From the NCBI GenBank assembly GCA_958450365.1, contig CAUEEP010000727.1:2237501-2301500 (forward strand): a DNA stretch of 64,000 bases. Reading direction: 5' to 3'. The position numbers were made by a program, and so were the translations under genes. The stretch is from Mesorhabditis belari. Taxonomy: Eukaryota > Nematoda > Chromadorea > Rhabditida > Rhabditidae. Shown in pieces: positions 24,993-36,968 of this stretch; position 1 is the first letter of the stretch; the number at the start of each line of letters is the position of its first letter. Below the pieces are notes generated by a model, which saw only the letters and a program-made list of their open reading frames with translations, had not been told where the DNA came from and searched no databases.

Positions 24993-25764
24993 GGTCAGAT
25001 CCAGATCATTTTTTGGGTATATCGGGTCACTAGTCCATCCGTAGTCCAGTTTAGCCAATGGGCTGGCTCTACTCAATACTTTAGGTCAAAACAAGCCAGA
25101 CTTAGAACCAGGCCAAACCAGACCTCGGTCAGGATCACATTTCTGAAATTTAGACTGATCTGCCTAGAAAGCGGGACCAAGTCAACTTTGATTGAAGAAA
25201 AAAAATACCAAAACTCACCTTTCTCCCCCTTTGCAATGATTGGTGAATGAGAGAGGAGATGTTGACATCCCCTCTTCCCTAATCTATCTTTTATCTTCCC
25301 TTTTCTCTCCCCAAAACACACCAACAAAATTTATCACTGTTGTTCCTTCAGAAAAAAAATGAATTGAATCTTTCATTGAATGTTTGCTTTATTGATTCAC
25401 AAGCGCCAAGAATGACTCAAGAGAATGAGTCTTTTGAAAGTCAATGAAGAAAGGAAAGACTCGACATTCCTTTGCGAAACATCAATATGTTAAGGCTTTC
25501 ACTATAACTGTTAACTTGATATTAGGTTTATGCCAATTTTAGTCTTTTCTGCAATCTTTTCTGCAATATATTCTACAATCAGGAATAGCTATGATTCTGT
25601 TTCAAAAATCGGTCTTTATTCCGATCTGAGGCTAGTCTAACTCCAAGCTTGGTCAAATCTAAGTGACACAAAATGAGGCCTAGGCTCACACTGGGTAAAT
25701 TTTTTGTAATCATAACAACTTGCTTTGGTCTGGTTCACAGTTGGAGCAGTTCAAAAGTCAAAAA

Positions 25765-25826
25765 AGAACTCGAAGCCACGATACTTCGCTTATCGGGCAA
25801 CTGTGCTAACCATTACAGCACAACAA
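25765..25826 (-). pseudogene. tRNA-like sequence
   Basis: The minus strand reads TGCTGTAATGGTTAGCACAG then GTATCGTGGCTTCGAGTT, resembling the D arm to T arm of a tRNA. The T arm lacks a pairing stem. It is probably a tRNA-derived repeat. Confidence 0.45.
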
Positions 25827-25861
25827 ACTTGATCCCCTCACTTAGCTGCACTTAGCTTCTT

Positions 25862-25927
25862 GTAAGTTTACCTTGGATCAATCGGTTCCACTTGACAACC
25901 ACGAAGGGACATGTAGCTAGCTAGCTT
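25862..25927 (-). pseudogene. Inverted copy of PAN-ZP exon 15 with its splice donor
   Basis: The reverse complement matches 22911-22976 with about two or three differences. It includes all of exon 15 (MSVRGCQVEPIDP in the parent) and the following GTAAACTTACA intron start. It lies 1.7 kb past the end of the gene on the opposite strand and cannot join it as an exon. Confidence 0.8.
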
Positions 25928-27186
25928 AGCAGAGTTAGCTGCACCTTAAAGTAGTGTGAAAAGAGGGTTTGGGTCTAGCCTGATCTAGGCTATAAGATAT
26001 AAAACGTACTAAAACGTATCACTAAGCCTATCTTTCGCTATCGCATTTTGTATCAAACACTGGGAAAAAAATCCTGTACTGTAAACGTTACTTGCTTGTT
26101 TTTTTTTTATTATATTAGACTCTAGCAGATCACCTTTAGCCTCAAAGAACATAAAAGAGTTAAACGAAAATATACGTGCCAATAATTGGGATTTAGTAGC
26201 TGTAGTTGTAGCTTTTATCATTAACACTCTCCCATCATTGCATACTCTTTTATCCCCTTTCCCTCCTTTTTCCTCCCAAACACAATCTTATCAGTTGTTG
26301 TTGTCTGTGTGATCTGTTCACCCAAATACCCCGTGGAGAAATTTCTCAACTCTTCTTTTAGCCAGGTAAGTCATCGATTTTTCATAAAATAACGTCAAGA
26401 ATTCAAAGTTTTCCTTTGACTCAAAGTCAGAAGAGTCAAAGAACTCAAACACTAAGCTTTTCAAGTATTATCTTTTAAAATTATCTTTACTCATCTTTGG
26501 ATACTTTCTATGAATGAATTTTTCTGTTTTCCACAGTCCATCATCTTTCTTCTTCTTCTTCTTCTTCTTCTTCTTCTTCTTCTTTGCCTTTCCCTTCTCT
26601 TTAGATCAAAATGTAAACAAATGCAAGCACTTCTTTCATGTTTTCTTCTTTTTCCCATTTCTTACCTGCACACCTATCTCTCAACTCATTCACATCGATT
26701 TTCGTTACGCAACTTTAAATAATTTTATTTCCAATGCTGGAAATGATGCTGGGCTTTATTTTTTTGTGTCACAAGAAATCTTGAAAGAATTTTCCCAATT
26801 CTTACCCGTAAAAATCGATGAATCACGGGGCGATGGCCTTGAATGGGTGAAAGAGAGGAAGAGACTGAAGAGAGATGTTGATCTGTTTGTGAGAGGGAAA
26901 ACCCTTCTCCTCTCTCTTCCCGATTAGTATCATCGCATGAAATCAACGATTGTTTTTTAGATTTTAGTCCTATTCTTTTATTTTTCATATTAACTTTTAG
27001 TCAATCGACTTTTTCGAATAAAAACAATTCGAAAAGATTGATCGAAAATCGTTTTTCTTCATTTTTATAGTAAAGCTTCAATGCTAGAAGAAAAACAGGG
27101 CGCAAGTGCACCAGAAAGGATGCGTTTACATTTAGAAAAGGCTAAAAAAAGCCAAATTTGCTTTCTCATATTTCTTCTGTGTTGTT

Positions 27187-27595
27187 TTGTCTGATCTATG
27201 CTTGTTTCAAATCGTTTCACTTTTCAAATCGTTTCACCTCAATTTCTATACTGAAAATCGATCTCAATATCAATTATTTTTCAATTCAAATCTATTTTTA
27301 TTCTTTAGCTTTTTCTTCTTTTTCTTCAACTCTTTTCAAATTACTCACAAATTTTTCTTTTCTAACTTTTCTAACTTAATTACGTCGACTTTCTCGGAAT
27401 TGGCGTTTGATGCTTTCATCGATGTACTTCCGATGTATCTTACGTGTGGCTCCATTCGATACGATTTCTTTTTAAAAGCCGCTAAGCGAAAGACGCACTT
27501 GGCCATCTCGATTTCTCAAATTTAATTCATTACAATTATTAGAAAGTTCTGGATTTTTCTAAAGGAAATATGATTCTTTTTCTGCTTTTTATCCA
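27187..27595 (+). repeat. Duplicated upstream block with a copy of synaptophysin exon 2 end
   Basis: 27210-27370 closely matches 27647-27802, the stretch just before the synaptophysin start. 27380-27595 matches 28217-28440: the last 13 bases of exon 2 (ACGTCGACTTTCTC), then the intron 2 start. The block forms an ORF (IDVLPMYLTCGSIRYDF) that exists only because of the repeat; I do not call it a gene. Confidence 0.7.
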
Positions 27596-27796
27596 AATCT
27601 ATTTTTATTCTTTAGCTTTTTTTCCTCAACTTCTTCAACTAATCTATGCTTGTTTCAAATCGTTTCACCTCAATTTCTATACGGAAAATTGATCTCAATA
27701 TCGATTATTTTTCAATTCAAATCTATTTTTATTTTTTAGCTTTTCTTCTTTTTCTTTAACTCTTTTCAAATTAATCACAAATTTTTCTTTTTTAAC

Positions 27797-27804
27797 TTTT
27801 CAGA
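27797..27804 (+). other. Probable spliced-leader (or UTR intron) acceptor before synaptophysin
   Basis: TTTTCAG ends at 27803, one base before ATG at 27805. This spacing is common for nematode trans-splicing. An ordinary 5' UTR intron is the alternative. Confidence 0.5.
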
Positions 27805-30800
27805 ATGGGCCTTGAGAATTTAAACTTATCGGTATTCAAATATCCACTTGGCTTCATTCGGATCATTCAATTTGTAAGTTAACAAATCAAAAATTGATGG
27901 ATAATTTCGAAAAAACTTCCCCGTAATCCCTTTAACTTTTTACTTTAACTTTAATTATTTAATTTTGATCTCATTCGAATCGAATGAGATCAAACTTTGA
28001 ATGAAATTAAAATTAGATTAAATGGAGAAAGCCTCAAGAAAAGATGATGGTAGTTTCTCTTTTTCAAATTATCTTCTTATACAATATTCTAAAATCGTAT
28101 TGGTATCCTCTTGAGGTGTTCCTGGTGATCGCTCTTTCGGCAGCAAATTCATGGCATGCCGAGTTGACTTTTCAATGCATCGATGCCGAAAACAAAACTG
28201 TAACGCACACCGAGACAACGTCGACTTTCTCGTGAGTCAGAATTGGCGATTGATGCTTTCATCGATGTACTTCCGATGTGTCTTACGTGTGGCTCGATTT
28301 GATACGATTTCCTTTTAAAAGCCGCTAAGCGAAAGACGCACTTGGTCGTCTCGATTTCTCAAAATTTAATTCATTACAATTATTAGAAAGTTCTAGATTT
28401 TTCTAAAGAAAATATGATTCTTTTTCTGCTTTTTATCCAATTTTGTAGAAATTTCTAAATTTCAGAAAATTAAATTGATAAATCATATATAAATGATTAA
28501 TCAAAAGATTCAAAATATTCAAAAAATTCAAAAGATTCAAAAATTTAAAATCTTTTAAAATTTTGAAGATTCAAATGTCAAATCGATAAATAATAGATAA
28601 ACGATTAACCAAAAGATTTAAAAAATTCAAAATCTTTTAAAATTTTCAATTTTCAGAATGTCAAGTCATCCGATCAAGGGTTGTGACGGAAAGCCGACAA
28701 AATTTTGGACAGGAAGCTGGGGAGGGTGAGTGGTGGAAATCGGAAAAAAGCAACTTTATTTTTACGATCAATTCTTCAAGTAGTTCTTTTCATTTTCATT
28801 TATTTTATATAGAATCTAAAGAAATGAAACAAAATACTGTTTGTACACAATATACTTAAAAGGAAATCGTATCGAATGGAGCCACACGTGAGACACGTCG
28901 GAAGTTCTTCACGATCAACTCTTCAGTAGTTCTTTTCATTTTCATTTATTTTATATAGAATCTAAAGAAATGAAACAAAATACTGTTTCATTGTTATACT
29001 TCATATTGTTATACATTTCATTGTTTCATTGTTCATGTTTCACTGTTTTCAAAATACTATATTGTTTCATTTCTTTAGATTCTACATAAAATAAATGAAA
29101 ATGAAAAGAACTACTGAAGAGTTGATCGTGAAAACAAAGTTGCTGTTATTGTTATTGTTATTGTTATAACAAAGTTATTGTTTATATTGACAAAGTTATT
29201 GTTCACAAAGTTATTTTTCACAAAGTTATTGTTCAAATGATTCCTCTTCCAGAGCCGCGGGTTTCTTCTACTTCACCGCCGTCGTTTCATTGATTTTCGT
29301 GTTGATCGTCACTTTTTCGTATGTTGTCCTTTGGCAAGTGTACTGTAATGATAAAAGGATTCCGTTGGCGGTGAGTTGCATTGGAAAATCGATAAAAATT
29401 CACTCAAATAGTCATTATAGTCACTCAAACAGTCATTATACAAGTTCTATTGTATTTGTATTGTAATTAAAGATGTTCTTCAGGATTTGGCTGTCACAGC
29501 ACTTCTTTTTGTGATTTGGTTCTTTTGCATATCGATTTGGTGGTCGGCATCAAATGGAATCGGCACACAAACAAGGTTTTCTTTTTTTTCTTTTTTCTAT
29601 AAAAAGCTTACTAACCTTTCTTAGAGATTCGGTATTTTGAGAATATTTTGAAACACTATTTTGTAGTTGTATAGGATTGTATAGGATTGTATAGGATTGT
29701 ATAGGATTGTATAGGATTGTATAGGATTGTATAGGATTTAGTTGTAGTTCTATTGGCTGTATTGGGTTGGTGAATTGAAAACTGCCGGACTTTGAACTAA
29801 AATTTATGCAACATAAAACCATGAATTCATTCCAAATAATTCCCATTATTATTGATGACTTCTGCCCATTTTACAGGCAATTTGCGGATTCCTCTTTCGT
29901 AGTAGGATTTTGGTTTGTGTGTGAGACAAGTGTGAGACTCAAAAATCGAGGACTGGAGATGTCCCAGTTTGAGCACTTTCTTCAAAAGAAACCCATTTTG
30001 GTGTCAATAGAAAAGTTGTAGAGAATCAAAAATTAGGCTTATAGCCAAATTTCCAAAAAGATACACTTAGTAGTTTCGCTTAAAATGCGAGTTTTGTGAA
30101 AATTCGTAAATTTGGCATTTCTTGAGAACCAGTTTTTGAATCGTTCTGAAAATTTGGATATAAGCTTCATTTTAGATTCTCTACAACTTTTCCATTGACA
30201 CCAAATGGGTTTCTTTTGAAGAAAATGCTCAAACTGTCACATATGACAATAGCCGGCAGTTTTCAATTCACCAACCCAATAGAAACCCTTAGAACATTTT
30301 AAATCTTTAGTTATTAACTTTAAAAGATGATATTTAACTATTAAAACATTAATCTTTAGATATTTAGCTTTAAAATACTTTTCTTATATCTAAATTTAGG
30401 TACAGTACTGGACAATGAAATATGATATTTGAAAAGCGATCGTCACTTTCGCACGTCTGTAACTCCCTTGTCTTTGAGTTTAAACTATTAGTGTTATACA
30501 TTTTCTGAAAGCTCTTTTCAAGGGCTACACAATGGTAATATTAATATTTAGAAATACGGTAAAGACAAGGGAGTTGCAGACGCGCGAAAGTGAAATATCA
30601 TATTTTTCAAATATGATATTTCATTGTCCAGCACTGTATTGTCTATTAAAGTTTGTTATATCTATTAAAGTTTCACCAGCCCAATAGTTATATAGGATAC
30701 AAAATACTTCACAAAAACAGTATTTTATAGTTAAAATTTGTAACATTTTCTCGAGAAAATTCTCGATTTTCTCAATTGAATTGAATTTTTCGGAGAACAA

Positions 30801-31711
30801 ATTCTCATCTTTTCTTTTTGAAATAACATTACCTAAAATATTTTCAGTAAAGAAAACGTGGAGGAGATCTTGAAGAATAAAGATAAAGAACAATTTGGCA
30901 CATTTGAATCGGTGTCGGCGAACAATGGGAAACTCGCCATTTCTGTCGTTTGTTTTATTTTCAAAATCAAACTAAACAAATGGGCTACATTAGAATATGC
31001 TTATAGTAAGCCAAGACTGAACTCAATCGACGTTCAAAATGACAAAAAAAAGAGGGAAAAAGATGAAATTGTAATAAAGAAGTGAAGGGATTGGCAGATT
31101 TCTGGAGAGAGGATCGAATCTTTCAGCTCGACCCTCGATCTTTTGCTTTTCAGGCAATTGCTCTAACCACTAAGCTATCCGGTGCTTAAAATTGCCAAGA
31201 GAAAGAAGGAAAGACAAGGGGAGAGAAGAAAGAAAGAAAGAAATAAAGAAAGAAGGAAATACCCGGATCTTCTGTAATGAATTGTGTATCGTGAAAGGAA
31301 TTTTTCTTCTTCACTAATTCATTTATTAAATGTGTTTTTTGAAAACTACCGTAAACTTGCCTAAATGTGTTTTTTGAAAGCTATCGTAATCTACCGTAAA
31401 GCTATCGTAGTCTACCGTATTCTTATCCAATTTATCTACTTTTTGTCTGATTCAATGATTCAATGACACCAAAGAATTCAAATTAGATAAAAGCAAGGGG
31501 CAATTACATAGTTTTACGGTAGATTACGGTAAGTGATAGGTTTTAGAAAAGATATAAATGAAAATGGATAACCTCTAGCTGATATCACTCTCATAAAGCT
31601 CATTTCCAGTTATCCGGTTGGGTTCTCGTCGCCACACTCGCTCTTGATTGTTGGTTTATTTGGAAGGAGGTCGTCCCAAGAAGTGACGAAAATCCGACTC
31701 AAATCGCTTGA
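27805..31711 (+). CDS. sph-1: Synaptophysin (MARVEL-domain synaptic vesicle protein)
   Basis: Seven exons: 27805-27873, 28116-28231, 28657-28725, 29253-29370, 29484-29575, 30848-30947 and 31610-31711 (TGA), 221 residues with consistent phases. The four-span MARVEL layout is visible. The N-terminus has FKYPLGFIRIIQF followed by VFLVIALSAANSW (TM1). An extracellular loop follows with Cys residues (LTFQCIDAENKT, IKGCDGKP). TM2 is FFYFTAVVSLIFVLIVTFSY, TM3 is LAVTALLFVIWFFCISIWWS, then a loop of about 35 residues and TM4 LAISVLSGWVLVATLALDCW with the family's WFIWKE ending. The C-terminal tail is very short. Synaptophysins sit in synaptic vesicle membranes and bind synaptobrevin and cholesterol. 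Introns 2 and 5 share blocks with the nca gene. Synaptogyrin is less likely because of the PLGFIRIIQF start. Confidence 0.88.
29760..30281. mobile_element. MITE family C, copy 2 (inverted)
   Basis: TA-flanked element matching 2432-2953 and 50015-50545, in synaptophysin intron 5. The flank 30283-30404 also matches 49893-50012 in inverted orientation. A TGTATAGGAT array (29662-29738) precedes it. Confidence 0.85.
30401..30638. mobile_element. MITE family D, copy 1
   Basis: A 238-bp TA-flanked element with ends CAGTACTGGACAATGAAATA / complement. A second copy is at 46850-47066 in an nca intron. TA flanks and end structure suggest Tc1/mariner type. Confidence 0.85.
31098..31187 (-). pseudogene. 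tRNA-Phe-like sequence
   Basis: The minus strand reads ACCGGATAGCTTAGTGGTTA then ATTGCCTGAAAAGCAA, an anticodon arm with loop CTGAAAA (GAA, Phe). The T arm is displaced by an insertion and ends GATTCGATCC. The acceptor halves pair poorly, so a working tRNA is unlikely. It lies in intron 6 of the synaptophysin gene. Confidence 0.55.
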
Positions 31712-31857
31712 ATCGCTTGGAATCTCAATCATTGCTCTCATAAAGTTATCAGCTCAAGAAACAAGAAAAAAAAGAAAAGAATATCTTTTTTTCTCATTTC
31801 AACTGATTCATTTACATTCCTTTTCGAAAAAAAAGAGTTTTGATGAGATAATTTCTT

Positions 31858-32108
31858 GGGGTGGGCTACTTTGCGCCAAATTTTTTTGCGCAACTGGGTC
31901 GTTTGCGCAACTCGTCATAACTTTCTTCTAAGTCGGCCAATCTTTATGATTTTGGTGTCATTTTGTTGCACTTATTGAGATCTACAAAATGACACCAAAA
32001 TCATAAAGATTGGTCCACTTCGAAAAAAGTTGTGGCGAGTTGCGCAAACGACCCAGTTGCTCAAATGACCCAGTTGCGCAAAAAGTTTGGCGCAAAGTAG
32101 CCCACCCC
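31858..32108. mobile_element. Foldback element with 8-bp target duplication (hAT-like)
   Basis: A 251-bp near-palindrome with ends GGGGTGGGCTACTTTGCGCC / complement, flanked on both sides by AATTTCTT (31850-31857, 32109-32116). An 8-bp target duplication is typical of hAT elements. The arms carry repeated TTTGCGCAAC motifs. Confidence 0.8.
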
Positions 32109-32457
32109 AATTTCTTTTCTTTTTTGAATGCCGATTACGGGCCGCTCATGTTTGTCTTTTCAAATTTATACCTTAAATTTGTACCTTAAACTTTGATTTT
32201 CTTATTTTACTATATATTTTAATATATTTTTTATTTCTTTTGACTGTACAGGTGTATTTTAAAAAGAAAAATATTGTTATTTAAGGTATAAAAATATAAC
32301 AAAAAAAAAAACACTTTTTTACAGTTTATTTGACGGAGAGAAGTCGGTGAATGATTGGAGCTGAAAAAGAAAGAAATTTCAGACAATAATTTGACATTTA
32401 ACTTGAATATCAGTTAGTTAGATAATCAATTAAATATCTAATTATATTTAAATGAAT

Positions 32458-33487
32458 AAGCTTTGTGCTTTGTGCTCTCGAAAAAGGGAAACACATCCTT
32501 TCTAGTGCACTGCAGTTCTCATTTTCTTGTAAAATTGAAGTTTTACTCTTAAGAAAAGTGAAGAATTGATTGAACTAGAAAAGGTGGGTTTATAGAATTG
32601 AGAACAAAGTACAAGTTACGCGAAGAATCAATGATTATCTAACTTTTAAATATTCAGTTAAATATAATTAGATATTTAATTGATTATCTAACTAACTGAT
32701 GTTCATGTTAAATGTCTAATTATTGTCTGAAATTTCGGGAGTGGGACAAATGCGACCTTTTTTTTGCGCACCCGGACATTTGCGCACCTTTTTTTCCGCA
32801 CCTTGCCCATTAGCGCACCTTTTTTCGCATTTTAAAAAAGCTCTAAAGAGCTAATATTAACCAATTTCTATTCCAAAAGTTGTTTTTCTAGGTAATTTTA
32901 GGGCGTAGAATCGAAATTTTGACATATCAGAGCTTGTGGAACCAATTTGAAAGACAAAACGGCTAGATCAAATTACAGAAAATTGTCGATTTTTGTCTTT
33001 GTATAACTCCGTCCGTTCGCTTCCACAAGCTCTGATATGTCAAAATTTCGATTCTACGCCCTAAAATTACCTAGAAAAACAACTTTTGGAATAGAAATTG
33101 ATTAATATTAGCTCTTTAGAGCTTTTTTAAAATGCGAAAAAAGGTGCGGAAAAAAAGGTGCGCAAATGTCCGGGTGCGCAAAAAAAAGGTAGCATTTGTC
33201 CCACTCCCGAAATTTCAGACAATAATTAGACATTTAACATGAACATCAGTTAGTTAGATAATCAATTAAATATCTAATTATATTTAACTGAATATTTAAA
33301 AGTTAGATAATCATTGATTCTTCGCGTAACTTGTACTTTGTTCTCAATTCTATAAACCCACCTTTTCTAGTTCAATCAATTCCTCACTTTTATTAAGAGT
33401 AAAACTTCAATTTTACAAGAAAATGAGAACTGCAGTGCACTAGAAAGGATGTGTTTCCCTTTTTCGAGAGCACAAAGCACAAAGCTT
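32458..33487. repeat. 1030-bp near-perfect palindrome
   Basis: The arms 32458-32736 and 33209-33487 are each 279 bp and inverted copies of one another, separated by a second foldback element. They begin AAGCTTTGTGCTTTGTGCTC. A third partial arm copy (GAAATTTCAGACAATAAT...) abuts the left arm at 32373-32457. No coding sequence is seen. Confidence 0.85.
32737..33208. mobile_element. Foldback element nested at the palindrome centre
   Basis: Ends GGGAGTGGGACAAATGCGACC (left, partly) and complement, flanked by the 8-bp GAAATTTC on both sides (32729-32736, 33209-33216), which is itself palindromic. Long internal arms meet near 32970. It shares the TTTGCGCAC motif style with 31858-32108. Intergenic 33488-34195 shows no further feature. 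Confidence 0.75.
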
Positions 33488-34195
33488 TCACGTTACAGTA
33501 ATCTTTTGCTGATAAAAGCCAACAAATCTCCTTTTAGCTAGATATAAAGTTCTATTTTTCGAATGCAAATGCAAATCCTAATGCAGATTATCGTTGAGTC
33601 AAGCCTTGAGATTAACCCAAACTAATCGGGCAATCCAGATTTAATCCGAGAAGGATTTTTGTAGAGATAAAGACAAATATGGAGGTAATCGTGATTGGAT
33701 CAAATTTCAATAGATTCATTGGGGAAAAGGGCATGTCAAGCACCACTTGGACACAAAAAAATCCTCAAAAAAGACTCAATTTAAGGGAATTCAAAAGGGT
33801 TACCGAATGGGGTACTTGAATTTTTAGATTTTACAATATTTAGTCATGCTGAATAGAAAGCGACTCTGGAATATGTTTTGAAAAAGATTTCCAAAAGATG
33901 GAATTAGGTTTGACTTGGAATTTTCCCATCTCCAGTAGTCACTACTGGAGAGTCACTACACTACGACCATTCTCTTGTCAGTTCAAAGATCAAGCTTCGA
34001 AGATGATGGTTCAAAGCAAGAGTAGAGTCAGGTTAGCTCTAGAATCAGATTCAAGCTAAGCTAGGCTAGACAATGTTCGACTCAAGGCCAGCACTGGGTT
34101 CTGGCTCTTTTATTAACAAAATTAGCGCTAAAAGAAAATGATAACAAGCCAGGGTTACTGCAAAAGTATTACTGTAGTCAATGCTTTTTTAAAGT

Positions 34196-36926
34196 TTAAA
34201 ACAAACTCCTGAAAATGGTAGACTCGCGATGGGAAACGTGGATGTATAGGAGAAACTCGGGGTGATCATTCCCTGAAAAGCTGTCCCTGGAGTCCATGCT
34301 GAAAGAGTTCAGTTCTTCAAGATTTACAAAGCCAATGCCGATAAAGAGTTTCGCAAAATACTCACTGATAATCGAGTTCTCGGCATTCTTCTGATTCGTC
34401 TTATTGATGATTTTATTCTTTTCGTTCTCTCCCATTTCCTCGAAATCCTCTCTTCTAATATTGTTGAGTCGTTTACGGTGTTTAGCGCGACGATTCTTGA
34501 ACCAAACCTAAATTGGTTTATCGTAAGTTATTCCGGAGCTTATCCTATTCTTACTGTAGCATTTTTAGTTGGTTTTTCAGATTACTGTCTCTAGATTACT
34601 GTAGCTTTTAGTCTTTAGATAAATAGACATGCAGAAAGTGAGGTTATGTCTACTGCATCATATCGTTCTAAAGGTCTTACTCAATTTTTACTGTATATCT
34701 TTGACCTAGGATTACTGTAAACTGTACTATAATTGAGATAACTTTGTTTAATACTACTGTAACATGATATAGTATGCAGAAAGTGAGGTTATGGCTACTG
34801 CACCATATCGTTCTAAAGGTTCTACTCAATTTTTAGTCGCGATTTTACTGGAAAAGGATTACTGTACACGGAAGCTAACTACAGTCTTAAAGCCACTCAT
34901 CAAACTAACATTTATCTTCATTCTTTTTCCTTTCTAGAGTTAATCCCTGATCATACTTGCCCCTCAAAAACCATTTGATGAGTCTTGAAGAGGAAAGAGA
35001 GAAGAGGATACCGCTAATACTCTCATCCACTACAAGAAAATCCTGTCAACAAATATTGTTTCAAAGGTCGAGAAGTTAAAGTATCGTTTTTGAAAGGTTA
35101 ACACAAATAAAACCTCTTAAAACACACTGTTGTGAGCAAAGCTGTGCTTTACTGTGCATCTTTTCATTTACTGTAAAGTAAACGATATGATATAACGATA
35201 TGGTTATGGCTACTGCATCATATCGTTCTATCATATCGTTATTCTTCGGGTAAATGAAGCTTTACTGTGCATTCTACACGTTCCCGATTACTGTAACTTA
35301 TTACTGTAACTTACTGTAACTTCTTTCAATAATTAAACTTGAGGTTAGGCTAAGACGAAAAGATTCAAAATCATCTCTTCAAATTTCCTTTGTTCAATCG
35401 ATTTTGTTGTCCTTGTTGGATCTCTTGTAATATCCACCTGTCCCCAAAATAAACAAATTCCCAGCCAGAGCCCCTCTTTGCAGTTTTTCCCCATTTCTTT
35501 ACTACAGGGTATACGGTAGAATATTTAGAATTTCTTCGAAATTGTTAAGCTGACTTCTATCGGAGTTGGGGTTGAAATTGTCGATCTTTAAAACGTTAAA
35601 ACTGAGACTTTTATCTTTAAAGGACTTTTTTTTGACCTTAAAGTTATTCAGTTTTCAAAAAGAGATTCCAATTCTTAACCTATGTAATGACCAAAGAAGT
35701 GGTTGGACAAGTGCTGATTTGTGAAGAGTGAAGAGTGAAGAGTGCCCAATTGAAGAGATCAAAAGAAAATCCCGCATGTCATGGAGAGATAAGCAAATAG
35801 ATAGATCAAGGGAAATCGATTGGAAAAGAGAAAGATATCGAGAGATAGATTAATAAAGAGTTATGTCATCCACATAGATTCTCGCCTTGTCGTTAGAGCA
35901 AAAGGTCAAATTCGGGAAGAATGGAAGAATATCGGGAAGGTGGGACAATTTCTGAGTTCTTTTCAAAACCATGCCACAAGAGTGTCATCAAGCTGTTGTT
36001 ATTATTGTTAAGCTGTTTTTATCAAGCTGTTGTGAAGGTGTGATTCATAGTTCATAGTTAGATTTCAATTTGTATGCATAACTTAGTAAACCAGTAGTCA
36101 GAGTTAACAAAAAGCCAAGTCAAAGCCAAGTCAAACCAAGCCAAAGCCAAGCCAAAGCCAATGGCTTTCAATTGAAATCTTGGCCTTGGTTTGGCTTGGC
36201 TTGGCTTGACCAGAAACTTTGACTTTTTTTGTTAACCCTGATGGAAAGGTGACAGTTTTGAAGAATTACCTTTTGCTTTAATGCTTTTCAGATCAATTTT
36301 CAAGAATTCAAAACTGTTTACTATCTTCTTTAGAGACAAGAGAGGCCATTTTTGTTTTGAATTCCGAAATCCCACCTGAATACGTGATTCTGGCAGATCG
36401 ACTTGTTTCGCGAGTCTTTCCCTCGTCGACAAATCCGGGTATTGACATTTCGAGAAGCAGCTCTCTAGCTCCTAAAGATTTAAGCTTCAAGTGATTTCTT
36501 TCCAAGATCACCTCAAGTTGTGTATCACTGAAAGCAGTTCTCGATCTCCTTGCCCCAATTTTCTTCTCCTCATTTGATCCATCCGCTCTCGATGAGCTCT
36601 CCGGCGGAAAACCGAGCTTCACGAGCTCTGAGAATGGTGTTCAATACTTGCAGAATAAAAAAACCTCTAACTATAGTAGCTAAAGTTTGACTAAAGTACT
36701 TATAGTATTAGGCAAAAAAGAAACCGATTACAGTACTCTTTTTCTGATGTATTGAAGTAGTATTTTATACCGATTCTGACATTAAACGCAATAGAAAATG
36801 AAAACGAACGGCTACTGTAAAAGTCTTACTGTAATCAATGCTAATATAGCCAGACAGCTTTAAAATAGCCTTACCTGTAGTATTTAAATTGAATGAGTAC
36901 GGTTGATAGTAGAAGGGCTCATGCAT
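34196..36926 (-). CDS. Paired-like (K50 class) homeobox transcription factor
   Basis: Minus-strand exons: 36926-36875, 36627-36512, 36471-36376 and 34507-34196 (stop), 191 residues. I start at the ATG of MHEPFYYQPYSF; an in-frame TAA lies 15 codons upstream. The homeodomain runs ARRSRTAFSDTQLEELE, CQYPDLSTRERLAKQV, DLPESRIQ, then VWFKNRRAKHRKRLNN after the last intron. The recognition helix has Lys at position 50 (WFKNRR), the class of Otx, Goosecoid and Pitx. An intron of 40 bp and another of 1868 bp both cut the homeodomain. The C-terminal 85 residues lack known motifs. It should be a nuclear DNA-binding regulator; the orthologue within the K50 class is undecided. Intron 3 carries three copies of TATGGCTACTGCATCATATC-like sequence. 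Confidence 0.87.
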
Positions 36927-36968
36927 GGCTGGAGAAGATGAAGAGATCGATTGAGGAAAAGTGATCAA

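Noticed and set aside
24783..25250. 155-codon ORF with repeated KSELIHSRKIGQV
   Set aside because: It is an in-frame reading of a 39-bp tandem repeat, with no start context, splice structure or family similarity.
36765..36968. Homeobox start at 36968
   Set aside because: The first codon there is TTG, and a TAA lies directly upstream; ATG at 36926 is the first real start in frame.
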